Source of the DNA: Hexactinellida sp. DTS-2022
Lineage: Eukaryota; Porifera; Hexactinellida
Reading direction: 5' to 3'
Length of the DNA stretch: 64,000 nt
Assembly: GCA_028753945.1 (NCBI GenBank)
Contig: JAPNXP010000006.1
Coordinates: 2,170,001 to 2,234,000 of the forward strand
Under the pieces are notes generated by a model. The model was not told the origin of the DNA and ran no database searches. It saw only the letters and a program-made list of their open reading frames with translations. Each line of letters opens with the position of its first letter. The stretch's first letter is position 1. Shown piece after piece: positions 1-12,675 of this stretch. The position numbers were made by a program, and so were the translations under genes.

Positions 1-16
1 TCGTTTAACAACTAAA

Positions 17-2183
17 TTAGAATTTAATAATCAATTCACCAAATAAATACCTGTTTTTCTTGTATTTTCTATCATAAATATTTTTTTGTTTGGATTGTTC
101 AATTTTGATGTTTACTCTAGCTTCAGATTCATTTTCTTGTCGAATTAACTCCATTTGACTGCCAACATCATCCCTTGTTTCGATTTCAGTAGGGAATGGA
201 TCAACATCACTAACAATTAATTCCTCTTCTGATGATTCAGATTCACATGGGTATGTCGATAATTTTTTGCTAAGGTTAAGTAGAGGAACTGCATTACATT
301 TGCGGCCAAACATAAGTTCGAAAGACGTGAATTTCGTAGCTCGCTTTATCTTAGTGTTTGCAGCTATTACTGCAAACGGAAGTTTTGTTGGCCACGACCC
401 ATCTGCAGTCTGTCGAAGTTTCTCAATTTTCCTATAAATAAATACTCGTTTGACACATTGGCAAAGTTGGATTTTGAGAACAATTGAATAATTTGATACA
501 TTGCAAGTGTTCTTAAATTAATATTTATCATACCTCTTCAGTATCTTGTTGTGCGACTCCACAAGTCCATTACTTTGAGGGTAATAAGCACTCGAACGCC
601 TGTTATCCACTCCGAGTTCCTGATGCATATCATTGAATTCCTATAAGGGGAATAATCAATGTCAATCATTCATCATTGTTCAATTTGATTTCAAATTTCA
701 AGAAAGGAAATGTAACATAATTAGAAGACAAACAATTCGTAAACTGCAATTCGTGACATGATATGAATAGTTGTTGGGTAAATATATCTAGTTAGCAATA
801 CAAATACTATATTTAGCAGTTGCTCGAATTGAGAGATTATCATGCAATAATTGGAAATAACTGTGGCCCCATTGCTTTGACTGAGATAAATTTACCCAAC
901 TATTCATATATCTTGTCATGAGTTGTATGTGTCAAAATAATTATGTTGTAAAGTAAATGGCAGTTCTAGATTTACTAGATTTAAATAAAATAAGACCTTC
1001 GTCTTGTTCTTTCATTTAACTTTACCATACACTAATTTGAATCTAAAACGTACTTACTTTGCTTGTAAATTCTTTGCCTTGATCATGTTGGCATATTTGA
1101 GGAACACCAAACACGAGATATACATTTAACAGCTCAGCAACAACTTCAGCTGAAGTTTTCCTTCTGAGAGGTCTTGCAATTACGTATTGCTGAGATAACA
1201 CACGATGACAAGCACATGTTTGTAACCGAACTCGTTTTCTGGCATGTCGGTAAATAGATCGATGCCAATGTGCTGCCAGGGTCTCTCTGGAGGAACTATC
1301 GGCTGTAGCTCTTTGTGAGGATGAGGAATCTTGACTGAATTAACCTGACAAGAATGACAAGATTTTACCTGTTTAGGGAGAAAAAATAATAATATCAACA
1401 GAAAGATAATATTAACTAACTATCGACAGCTATTGCAAACAAAACTCACGTATTCTTCGATTGTTCGATACATTTTATCCCAAAAATAATTCTGCCTTAT
1501 AGATGATGTCATAGTATTGATACCTGGATGATCTACATGATAGGTTTCCAGAATTTCTGGAATTTCAGATTGAAGTGGGTATTCAAACCGTTCAAAATTA
1601 CCTCTTTTATTCTGAATAATCTAGAAGACAAAAGCATGATAAGAAACTCAAATACTTTAGTTAATTCGAATGACAATATAATATTCTAGAGCTGAAATTA
1701 GTTTCATGAGAAGTTATAACTTTCAGTATGTAGTAGTTTAATTATCCTCAGTACAAATTGAATACCAATGTGTAAAGGGTTAGGACGTACCTTACTAAAT
1801 TTAATCAATTGGGTTTGTTTATTAGTTCCACATTCATCTTACATTTAAGTCAGGGGTGCTCAAACTTTTAAATCTATGGGCCACTTTAAAAATTAGGCTC
1901 CGCCTTACGGGCCACAAATCATAGATCGCCTCTGGCTTTAGTTTAAATAGCACGCCAAAAAGAGAACAAAAAGGATTATAATTTATGATTATACTCTTTA
2001 TATGGCACCAAGTAATTTGTTGTTGAAATATTAACTAACCTTGTAGAGTTTTTGTCCATCCACTTGGTAATGTGCGGCTTTTCTGCGGAAATTAGTTCTT
2101 GCGTGCCTTGCTCCTTGAGTTTCAATTGGGAATATTCCAGTGGAAATAAATTTGACCAAGTTTTTATGCATATTATCATCCAT
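17..2183 (-). pseudogene. Multi-exon integrase gene (KRBA2/Ginger-like) with one frameshift
   Basis: Five exons can be read on the minus strand: about 2183-2040 (N-terminal, NFRRKAAHYQVDGQKLYK), 1620-1450, 1368-1058, 640-534 and 431-17. All introns have GT-AG ends (donors GTTAGT, GTGAGT, GTAAGT, GTATGA), and the reading phase matches at every junction. Exon 2 has the His pair HVDH and exon 3 the CHSC pair of an H2C2 integrase zinc finger. The retroviral-type integrase core follows: D in IGIDLF, D in QHDQGKEF, and E in NGLVESHN 36 residues further on (D35E). Exon 3 is 311 nt and loses frame near 1186, where one base seems to be missing; otherwise the gene is open. The protein resembles the integrases annotated as KRAB-A domain-containing protein 2, which are related to Gypsy/Ginger integrases. 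No reverse transcriptase is seen nearby. The C-terminal part may lie beyond base 1. Family confidence is good; whether this is a transposon gene or a domesticated one is unknown. Confidence 0.8.
1851..1945. mobile_element. hAT-type terminus (CAGGGGTGCTCAAAC)
   Basis: CAGGGGTGCTCAAACTTTT followed by a stretch with GGGCC motifs (to about 1915) is typical of hAT (Charlie/ZBED-like) ends. It lies in the intron between the first two integrase exons. A matching opposite end lies at 3973, but an integrase exon sits between the two, so they may not belong to one insertion. Confidence 0.55.
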
Positions 2184-2441
2184 AATAATAAACTGATACG
2201 AACTTAGAAAACAAAGTATTCGAGAGTGTTGGTTTAAGTTATGATAAGGCATATATATACATATATATAAATACTAGTATTGGTCTCTGAGGAATCATTA
2301 CAAGTGATGTCAAGTATGATAGAATCACTACAACAGACTGGTGTAAGCGAGTCAAGTTACAATAGATTCAGTCTATCCATGGTGTGAGTCAAGTTACGAT
2401 GCGAGTCAAGTTACGATGAAACAGGCCTTATATAGAGTAGG

Positions 2442-3550
2442 CTATGCCATGAGATACTTAGTTATGTCAACTAGGAATGCGAGATCATTCAACCACTGAT
2501 CCTCATCCAGAAAGCTTACATCTCTTCCTTTGATAGTCATGAATGTTTTTATTTCTTCAAGTAGTGACCAGTATCTGGCTAGAGTAGACGCTCTACTGAG
2601 CCAACGAACTTGGCCTAAGTAAATAACATCGTTACTGTCTGATCCTACCTCTGCAAGAAACGCTTGGAATTGTCTGGGATTGAGTCCCTTCGACCTTATG
2701 AAATTGACTGTATTTACAACATTTTCCATCACATGTTTCATTTCTAAGGTCTTGGCACAAAGTTGTCCTTGATGAATAACGAAATGGTATGCCATTACAG
2801 GAAAGGGCATTGATTTGAGCATTAGGCTAACAAAGCCTTTATACTTCCCTGTCATAGCAGGGGCTCCATCAGTTGTTAGACCAGTTAATTTACCATCTGC
2901 ATGGATGAATTTCTGATGACAAGTTTTACTTCAGTGAAAATATCTTGTCCGGTGGTTGTGTCTTTTATTGGACATAAGTCGAGCAGTTCCTCGATTACTT
3001 CAAAGTTTTCTGTGATACCTCGTACAGAAATTTCCAATTGAGCTGTATCGCTTAGATTGGTACTTTCATCAAGGGCTAAGCTGTAAAATTTACATGCATT
3101 GAGCCGTTTAATTAGTGAAAATTCGATGTTGGATGATAGATCATCAATTCTTCAAGCAACAGTTTGGTGTGAAAGACTGGTGCTCTCTAGTATTGATTTC
3201 TTATCTGGGCATGGCACAGATGCAAATATGCTAAGAAGTCTTTTACAAATTCCCCTTCAGATAATTGTTTTCCACTATTGGCTATCGCTTCTGTTATTAG
3301 AAAGCTGATCTTAGTTGATTGCTCAGAACTTAATTTAACAGCTGTGAAGAAAGATTGTTGACAGTGCTATTTTTCAACAGATTCACCCGATCAATTCTCA
3401 CCTACTCTGTAAAGTTGTCAAATTTATCTGCATGCTTAGTAGAATAGTGTCGTTTGACATTAAATTCTTTGAATACAGCTATCTTCTGACATATCAAGCA
3501 CAATAAGCCCGCGTTGTTCTACAACGAAAAAGTCGATTGTCCATGAGGAT
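2442..3550 (-). pseudogene. hAT transposase remnant (GTF2IRD2/ZBED5-like)
   Basis: The minus strand encodes recognisable hAT transposase pieces, with frameshifts between them. One is FYSLALDESTNLSDTAQLEI (about 3090-3030), which carries the DEST/S motif with a catalytic Asp. The other is a 137-codon open stretch at 2855-2442 containing the VIHQGQLCAK, FIRSKGLNPRQFQAF, EVGSDSNDVIYLGQVRWLSR and WLNDLAFLVDITKYL motifs. These follow the order in vertebrate GTF2IRD2/ZBED5/SCAND3-type hAT proteins. The gene breaks near 2860-2920 and the C-terminal dimerisation region is missing below 2440, so it is not functional. Confidence 0.8.
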
Positions 3551-3894
3551 TTGAAAACTCGACATTAACTATCAATTTTCCTTTTATTACCGTTAATTAC
3601 GGGAGTGGACATATTTGTTTGTAAATATTTGAATACTGTTTGAGTTGGTTTACTTGTATCTGGAATTTATGGAATTTAAACGAGTTATTCCAGTTGAGAG
3701 AACACCTTATGTGCCAGATAAATATTTGATCAAAACCCAAAAAAAAGGTTATACAAGGGGTTTATTAGTCATGTAAATCACACCATTGTTGAAAAAGATT
3801 TCATTCAATTTTGTTTTGCAGAATTAATTTTCTCTTCATTGGGTTCGCTCAAATAAGTTTCAATCAATAAGTATCACCCGAAACTGGGAAAATT

Positions 3895-3973
3895 CCCTAA
3901 CATGTCGGCGGGCCGGATAGAATCCTATCGCGGGCCGGATTGTGGCCCGTGGGCCGTAGGTTGGACAAGCCTG
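3895..3973. mobile_element. hAT-type terminus
   Basis: A GGGCC-rich stretch ending GGACAAGCCTG is the mirror of a hAT CAGGCTTGTCC end. It probably terminates the hAT whose coding remnant lies at 2442-3550. The flanking 8 bp (gtttaaac) match the flank at 1843-1850 (atttaagt) only in the central five bases. Confidence 0.5.
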
Positions 3974-4310
3974 GTTTAAACATCTAAAAAATCTTTTATT
4001 TCGCAACAACAAAGTTTGTTAGAAATATTTTGTTTGTATTATTTTGTTAATCGTAATGAGATAAGGTAAGTGCTGGCAATTTTGACTTAATTGACGCTGT
4101 GTATTATAATTTCGCATGTGGGCAATACAAAGTTTAGTTTAATTAAGTAATAGGTGCCAAACTTACCTAACTTAACAACAAATTTGGTTTAAAATATTTT
4201 GTTTGTATTATTTTGTTAATCGTAATCAGATAAGGTTTGTGCTGGCAATTGAAGTAATTTACACTGTGTATTATAATTTCGTAAGTTGGCTATGAAAAGT
4301 TAATAACTAT

Positions 4311-4609
4311 AAGCGTGACCTACGTTATATAAGGCATATGCACCAACTTTGTGAAACTGGACCATGGATTAAAGGAAGGCCATTGATAAATAGGTTATTT
4401 ATCGTTATCCAATTAACTAGTACTGATAGACCTCATAAATGTTCCATAACCATATAGGGACATGATATCAAGGTATACATAGCACCCTTCAGAATTGAGC
4501 TATGAGTCATTTTAGTTATGGGTCATTTAAGAAATACACATTTCCCTGCCAACCGAGGAATGTGTCAACATTCCATTTATAATTTCGATATATTTTATTC
4601 AACTAGTTA
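4311..4609 (+). repeat. Arm of dispersed repeat family X, left of the satellite
   Basis: Begins CGTGACCTACGTTATATAAG and continues with sequence closely matching the arms of the nested element at 28362-32411, including CCATGGATTAAAGGAAGGC. A diverged copy in the same orientation lies at 16346-16830, so the satellite array is bracketed by copies of one family. No coding potential. Confidence 0.7.
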
Positions 4610-4969
4610 TGGGCTACTAAGAAATATAAATTAGTCTTAGATGGTGCGCAATAGTACATCTCTTTAATACCAACTGTGTATATTATGCTCCCCTACTAAG
4701 AAATATACACTAGTCTTAAATGAACATCAAAAATACCTCTCTATAATTACAAATGTATTTCTTATGCTGCCCTACTAACAAATATACATTAGTCATAGAC
4801 GGTGCTCAAATGAACTTCTCTATATTTACAACTGTGTACAGTAAACATTGGATTTAACGACACTCGTTTGGGCAGGTTAAAAAGATCACTATATCCGATG
4901 TGTCGCTAAATCCGAAATACCTCCAAATATGCATCATATACTTTCTATCCCAAATATATTAATATTTTC

Positions 4970-5775
4970 ATATGGTGCAACCATGACCTACTTTATATAC
5001 GGCCGCGTATGTCACCGAGAAGGCCAAAAAAGAAAGGCAGTTTATAAATTTAATTATAGGATAAACTATGCCCTCCTACTGTATTATTTGGTTGTATATG
5101 GGGTAATCAACCTTTGCGAGTCCATTGTAACCACTTGTGAGAATCTCAGATTTGTGGTTAAGCTGTTTAGGCGCCATTTAATGATGACACCACAAATTTA
5201 CAAAATATACAATTCGAGTCTAAAGAACTATGAGAAAATGAAGATAATTAGCTGATATACTTAGTATACATTTTCTGAATATATAATGAGAATGTATATA
5301 AATAAACCAGCAATTATATACGTATTATGGACGAAATATGTAAGTTGTAAATCGGATGCTACTTGTATTTTAGCGTGTGGTTGTTTAATAATTTTAATAA
5401 TTTTTTTAAATGTCGCCATTTTGTGATTTAATAGACTTTGGAGTATGAATGATATCCCTATTTGTATTCCTGTTCTAAAATTATTAGAAAGTAGGAATAA
5501 AATGAAATTTATGATATTTGAATTATTTTTCATTTTGCCATAAATTAATACCGTCATCATTAAATGTCGACAAAACGGCTTAACCACAAATCTGAAATTC
5601 TCAAAAGTGGTTCCATTGGACTCGGAGTGGTTGATTACCCCATATACAACCCAAATTTTAACAATAAGAAGCATAATTTATCCTAGAATTCAATTTATAA
5701 GCTGGCCTTATATTTTTTCGGCCTTCTCGGTGACATACATGACTGTATATTAAGTAGGCCATGGTGCAACACTCT
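4970..5775. mobile_element. Foldback (inverted-repeat) element in the satellite
   Basis: Arms of about 230 bp are inverted relative to each other. Left: TGCAACCATGACCTACTTTA onward through GTCACCGAGAAGGCC. Right: GGCCTTCTCGGTGAC to GGCCATGGTGCAAC. The centre is AT-rich and non-coding. The arms share sequence with the larger foldback at 48001-49730 (for example TTTGTGGTT and TTTATGATGAC blocks in the same order), so the two belong to one family. The open frames inside are arm sequence, not genes. Confidence 0.75.
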
Positions 5776-7026
5776 TTGAACATGAAGCAATCACAATTTA
5801 TGAGGTATAAATATGATGATATACAATGTACATAGTAGTACATGTAGTTGGATAATATGCATCTGGATTCCAGATTATATGAGTGCTCATAATTCAGCCC
5901 GACTACGAATTATACATTAGTCATAAACGGTGCTCAAAAGTTACTCTATATAACACCAACTGTCCTAATTATACTCCCCTCAATAAGAAATATACATTAG
6001 TCTTAGACGGCGCAAAAGTACCTCTCTATAATAACAACTGTGCTCATAATTCAGACAAATAAGCAATTTACATTAGTCATTGGCTAAGACAGTGCACAAA
6101 AGATCCACCCTGTAATAACAACTGCGCTCAATATGCAGCCCGAATACAAAATTAACATTAGTCATGAACGGTGGGCAAAGGCACCTCTGTATAACACCAA
6201 CTGTCCTAATTACACTCCACTCAATAAGTAATATAGATTATTCTTAGACGGGTGCAAAAGTACCTCTTTATAAATACAACTGAGCTCATAATGCAGAACG
6301 AATAAGAAATATTCAATATTCATAGACGAAGGGGAAAGGACCCTCTCTATAACACCATATGTTCTATTATACTCCCCTCACTAAGAAATATACATTAGCC
6401 ATAAACGGTCTTTAAAACGAAATCTCGATAACACCAAATGTGTTAATTATTCTCCCCCTCCACTAATAAATATACAAGTCTAAGACGGTGAGCAAAAGTG
6501 CCTCTCAATTTTAACAACTGTGCATATAATGCTACGCTAACAAGGAGTAGACATTAGTTATAGACTGTGAGCAAAAATACCTCTCTATAATAACAAATGT
6601 GCACATTATGCAGCCCTACTAAGAAATATAGTCGCAGACGAGCGCAAAAGTACCAGCATACTAACAACTGTGATAATTATGCTGCCCTACTAAGAAATAT
6701 ACATTAGTCATAAACGGTGGGCAAAAGAACCTCTCTAAAAAACAACTGTGCTCATAATGCATCCCGAGTAAGAAATATACATCAGTCATAAACGGTCCTT
6801 AAAAGTACCTCTCTATAACCCCAAGTGTCTTAATTATACTCCCCTCAATAAGAAATATAAATTAGTTATTAACGGTGCTTAAAAGTACCTCTCTATAACC
6901 CCGTGTGTCCTAATTATACTCCCCTCACAAAGAAATATACATTAGTCTTAGACGGTGCGCATATGTACCTCTCAAAAAAACAACTCTGCTCATAATGCAG
7001 CCCGAATACGAAATATAAATTAGTCA

Positions 7027-8068
7027 TAAACGGTGCTTAAAAGGAACTCTCGATAGCACCAAATGTGTTAATTATACTCCACTCACTAAGAAATATAGAT
7101 TAGATTAGACGGTGCGAAAATGTAACTCTCTAAAAAACAACAGGGCTCATAATGCAGCCCAAAAAAGGAATATACATTAGTCATAAACGTTTGGCAAAAG
7201 TACCTCTCGACAACACCAACTGTCCTAATTATACTCCCCTTACAAATAATTATCAATTAGTCTTCGAAGGTGCTCAACAGAAGCTCTCACTCTAACAATC
7301 GAGCATATTATGCAGCCCAACTAAGAAATATATCTTAGTCTTAAACGGACAGCAAAAATAACTCTCTACAATAGAAAATGTGTGTATTATGCTGCCCAAC
7401 TAAGAAATATACATGAGTCATAAACGGTGCTCAAATGAAATTCCATATAATATCAACTGAATATTATGCTGCCCCACTCAGAAATATACATTAGTCTTAG
7501 ACCGTCCGCAAAAGTACGTCTCTATAAAATAAACTGTGCTCATAATGCAGCAGGTCTTAGAAAAATACCATAGTCTTTGATTGAGGGCACAAGTACATCA
7601 CTATATACCATCTATGCATATTATGCTGCCCAACTCAGAAATATACGTACATTAGTCTTAAAAGTACAGCAAAAATACCTCTCTATAATCAGAAATGTGT
7701 ATATGTTGCTGCCCCACTAGAAATATTAGTCTTAGAGGTTCGCAAAATACTTCCATAATAACAACTGTCCTTATTATGCTGCCCGACAAAGATATATACA
7801 TTAGTCTTAAACGGTGCTCAAATGAACCTACATATTAACAACTGTGTATATTATGCTGCCTCACTAAGAAATATAGATTAGTCTAATACCGTGCGCAAAA
7901 GTACCTCACTATAACACCAACTGTCCTAATTATATTCCCTAAACTAAAGAATATTCATTAGTCATAGACAGTTCCCAAAAGAATCTCTGCATAATAACAA
8001 CTGTGCTCATAATGCAGCACGACAAAGAAATAAAGATTAGTCAAAAACGGTGCGCAAAAGTTCCCCTC
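7027..8068 (+). repeat. Satellite segment duplicated at 10846-11887 (copy 1)
   Basis: About 1.04 kb of satellite reappears near-identically 3,819 bp downstream. The offset is the same at the left end, the middle and the right end, so there is no net indel. Other neighbouring units are much more diverged. Confidence 0.9.
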
Positions 8069-10845
8069 TATAACAACAACTGTCCTAATTATACTCCCTA
8101 AACAAAAGAATATTCATTAGTCATAGACAGTTCCCAAAAATAATCTCTCAATAATAACAACTGTGTTCATAATGCAGCCTGAAGAAGAAATATACAATAG
8201 TCATAAACGGTGCGCAAAGGTACCTCTCAATAACACAAAATTTCCGAATTAAACTCCCCTCACTAAGAAATATACATTAGTCATTAACGGTGGGCAAAAG
8301 TACGTCTCTATAACACCAACTGTTCTAAATATAATCTCCAACTACAGAAATATCTAAAAAACAACTATTCTCATAATGCAGCCCGATTAAGAAATATACA
8401 TCAGTCAAAAACGGTGCGCAAAAGTACGTCCCTATAACACCAACTGTCCTAATTATACTCGCCTCACTAGAAATATACATTAGTCTTAGTAGGTTTGCAA
8501 AAGAACCTCTCTAAAAAACATCTGTGCTCAAAATGCAGCCCGAATAAGAAATATACATTAGACATAAACGGTGGGCAAAAGTACCTCTTATAACACCAAC
8601 TGTCCTAATTATACTCCCCTCACTAAGAAATATACATTAGTCTTTGTAGGTGGCAAAAGAACCTCTCTAAAACACATCTGTCCTCAAAATGCAGCCCGAA
8701 TATGAAATACACACTAGTCATTAACGGTGGGCAAAAGTACCTCTCTATAACAACAACTGTTCTAATTATACTCCCTATACTAAAGAATATTCATTAGTCA
8801 TAGACAGTTCCATTAATAATCTCCCAATAATAACAACTGTGTTCATAATGCAGCCCGACGAAGAAATATACAATAGTCATAAACGGTGCGCAAATGTACC
8901 TCTCAATAACAACAAATTTCCCTATTATACTCCCCTTACTAAGAAATATACATTAGACATTAGCGGTGGTCAAAAGTACCTATCTATAACACCAAGTGTC
9001 CTAATTATACTCCTCTCAATTACAAATATAAATTAGTCCTTGACGGTGCGCAGAAGTACCTCTCTAAAAAACAACAGTGGTTATAATGATGCCCGAATAA
9101 GAAATATACATGAGTCATAAACGCTGCCTAAAGTACCTCTCTACAACCCAAAATGTCCTAATTATACTCCCCTCACTAAGAAATAAACATTATTCATTAA
9201 CGTTGGGCAAATGTACGTCTCTATAACACCAACTGCCCTAATTATACTACCCTCACTAAGAAATATAATTTAGTCTTAGTAGGTGGCAGAAGAACCTCTC
9301 TATCTAACAAAGGAGCATATAATGCTGCCAAACTAAGAAATATACATTAATCTTAAACGGGCAGCAAAAGTACTATACTATAAAACATCGATGTTTATTA
9401 TGTTGGCTGATTAAAAACTATTCATTAGTCAAGGTTAGAGCCCAAAAGAACCTCTCTGTAATAACATCAGTGCAATTAATGCAGTCCGACGAAGAAATAT
9501 ACATTAGTCATAAACGATGCGCAAAAGTTCCTCTCTATAACACCAAATGTCCTAATTATACTCCCCTCACTAAGAAATATACATTAGTCTAAGACGTTGC
9601 GCAAAAGGACCCTCTACAAAACAACTGTGCACATAATGCAGCGCGAGTAAGAAATATACATTAGTCATAAACGGTCCTTAAAAGTACCTCTCTATAACAA
9701 CAAATTTCCAAATTATACTCCCCTCGATAAGAAATACACATTAGTCTTAGTAGGTGCGCAAAAGAACCTCTCTATCTAATAATTGTCATATTATGCTGCC
9801 AGACTATGAAATATACATTAGTATTAAACGGACAGCAAAAGTACCGGCTATAAAACCTCGATGTTTATTATGCTGGCTGACTAAAAACTATTCATTAGTC
9901 ATATAGATAGAGCCCAAAAGAACCTCACTTTAATATAATCAGTGGTCATAATACAGCCCGCTCTAAGAAATACACATTAGTCATAAACGGTGCGCTAAAA
10001 TAACTCTCAAAAATACATCTGTGCTCATAATGCAGCCCGAATAAGAAATATACATTAGACATAAACGGTTGGAAAAATAACCTCTCTATAACACCAAGTG
10101 TCCAAATTACACTCCTCTCACTCTCTAATATACATTAGTCCTTGACGGTGCGCAGAAGTACCTCTCTAAAAAACAACAGTGGTTATAATGATGCCCGAAT
10201 AAGAAATATACATGAGTCATAAAAGCTGCATAAAGTACCTCTCTACAACACAAAATTTCCAAATAATACTCCCCTCACTAATAAATATACATTATTCATT
10301 AAGTTGGGCAAAAGTACGTCTCTATAACACCAACTGTCCAAATTATACTCCCCTCACTAAGAAATATACATTAGTCTTAGTAGGTGGCAAAATAACCTCT
10401 CTATCCAACAATGGAGCATATTGTGCTGCCAAACTAAGAAATATACATTAGTCTTAAACGGACAGCGAAAGTACCTTTCTATAAAACATCGATGTATATT
10501 ATGTTGGCTAATTAAAAACTGTTCATTAGTCATAGATAGTGCCCAAAAGAACCTCTCTGTAATAACATCAGTGCTATTAATGCAGCCGACGAAGAAATAT
10601 ACATTAGTCATAAACGGTGCGCAAAAGTTCCTCTCTATAACACCAAATGTCCTAATTATACTCCCCTCACTAAGAAATATACATTAGTAATTGATGGAAG
10701 ACAAAAGTCACTCTCAAAAAACAACTGTGCTCATAATGCAGCCCGAGTCAGAAATATACATTAGTCATAAACGGTGGGCAAAAGTACCTCTCTAAAAAAC
10801 AACTGTGCTCATAATGCAGCCCTAGTAAGAAATATACATTAGCCA

Positions 10846-11887
10846 TAAACGGTGCTTAAAAGGAACTCTCGATAGCACCAAATGTGTTAATTATACTCCA
10901 CTCACTAAGAAATATAGATTAGATTAGAGGGTGCGAAAATGTAACTCTCTAAAAAACAACAGGGCTCATAATGCAGCCCAAAAAAGGAATATACATTAGT
11001 CATAAACGTTTGGCAAAAGTACCTCTCGACAACACCAACTGTCCTAATTATACTCCCCTTACAAATAATTATCAATTAGTCTTCGAAGGTGCTCAACAGA
11101 AGCTCTCACTCTAACAATCGAGCATATTATGCAGCCCAACTAAGAAATATATCTTAGTCTTAAACGGACAGCAAAAATAACTCTCTACAATAGAAAATGT
11201 GTGTATTATGCTGCCCAACTAAGAAATATACATGAGTCATAAACGGTGCTCAAATGAAATTCCATATAATATCAACTGAATATTATGCTGCCCCACTCAG
11301 AAATATACATTAGTCTTAGACCGTCCGCAAAAGTACGTCTCTATAAAATAAACTGTGCTCATAATGCAGCAGGTCTTAGAAAAATACCATAGTCTTTGAT
11401 TGAGGGCACAAGTACATCACTATATACCATCTATGCATATTATGCTGCCCAACTCAGAAATATACGTACATTAGTCTTAAAAGTACAGCAAAAATACCTC
11501 TCTATAATCAGAAATGTGTATATGTTGCTGCCCCACTAGAAATATTAGTCTTAGAGGTTCGCAAAATACTTCCATAATAACAACTGTCCTTATTATGCTG
11601 CCCGACAAAGATATATACATTAGTCTTAAACGGTGCTCAAATGAACCTACATATTAACAACTGTGTATATTATGCTGCCTCACTAAGAAATATAGATTAG
11701 TCTAATACCGTGCGCAAAAGTACCTCACTATAACACCAACTGTCCTAATTATATTCCCTAAACTAAAGAATATTCATTAGTCATAGACAGTTCCCAAAAG
11801 AATCTCTGCATAATAACAACTGTGCTCATAATGCAGCACGACAAAGAAATAAAGATTAGTCAAAAACGGTGCGCAAATGTTCCCCTC
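10846..11887 (+). repeat. Satellite segment duplicated at 7027-8068 (copy 2)
   Basis: Second copy of the 1.04-kb duplicated block, offset 3,819 bp from the first. The edges fall within satellite units: identity drops just before GTCATAAACGGTGCTTAAAA and just after GTTCCCCTCTA. Confidence 0.9.
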
Positions 11888-12675
11888 TAAAACACTAACT
11901 GTCCTAATTATACTCCCCTTACTAAGAAATATACATTAATCTCAGAAGTTGCGCAAAATAACCTCTCTATCTGACAATTGAGCATATTATGCTGCCCAAC
12001 TAAGAAATTAACATTAGTCTTAAACGGACAGCAATAATAATTCTCTATAATAGAAATGTGTATATTATGCTGCCCCACTAAGAAATATTAGTCTTAGTGG
12101 TGAGCAAAATAGCTCCATAATAACAACTGTGCATAATATACAGCCCGACTAAGAAATATACATTAGTCTTAAACGGACAGCAAAATTACCTCACTATATA
12201 ACATCTATACTTATTATGCTGACAACAAAAATTATTCATTATTCATAGATACAGCCCAAAAGAACCTCTTTTTAATAACAACTGTGCTCATAATACAGCC
12301 GACTAAGAAATATACTTGAGTCAAAAACGGTGCTTAAAGTAACTCTAAATACCACTAACAGTTCTAATTATACTCACCTCAATAAGAAATATACATTAGT
12401 GTCATACAGTTGCGCAAAAGTACCTCTCTATAATAACAACTGTGCTCATAATGCAGCACGAATAAGAAATAAACATTAGTCATAAAAGGTGCGCAAAGGT
12501 ACCTATCTACGAAACCAACTGTCCTAATTATACTCCCCTCACTAAGAAATATATATTAGTCTTAGAAGGTGCGCAAAAAAAACACTCTATCTAACAACTG
12601 TCCTTATTATGCTGCCCAACTAAGAAATATACGTACATTAGTCTTAAACGGACATAAAAATACCTCTTTATAATA

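Noticed and set aside
1851..3973. A single hAT element spanning both ends
   Set aside because: An integrase exon lies between the ends and the flanks match only in five bases; kept as separate features and as a finding.
10212..10687. Open frames within the satellite array (for example near 8839, 10212, 10421)
   Set aside because: They repeat the same short peptides because the unit is tandem; no start context or domain.
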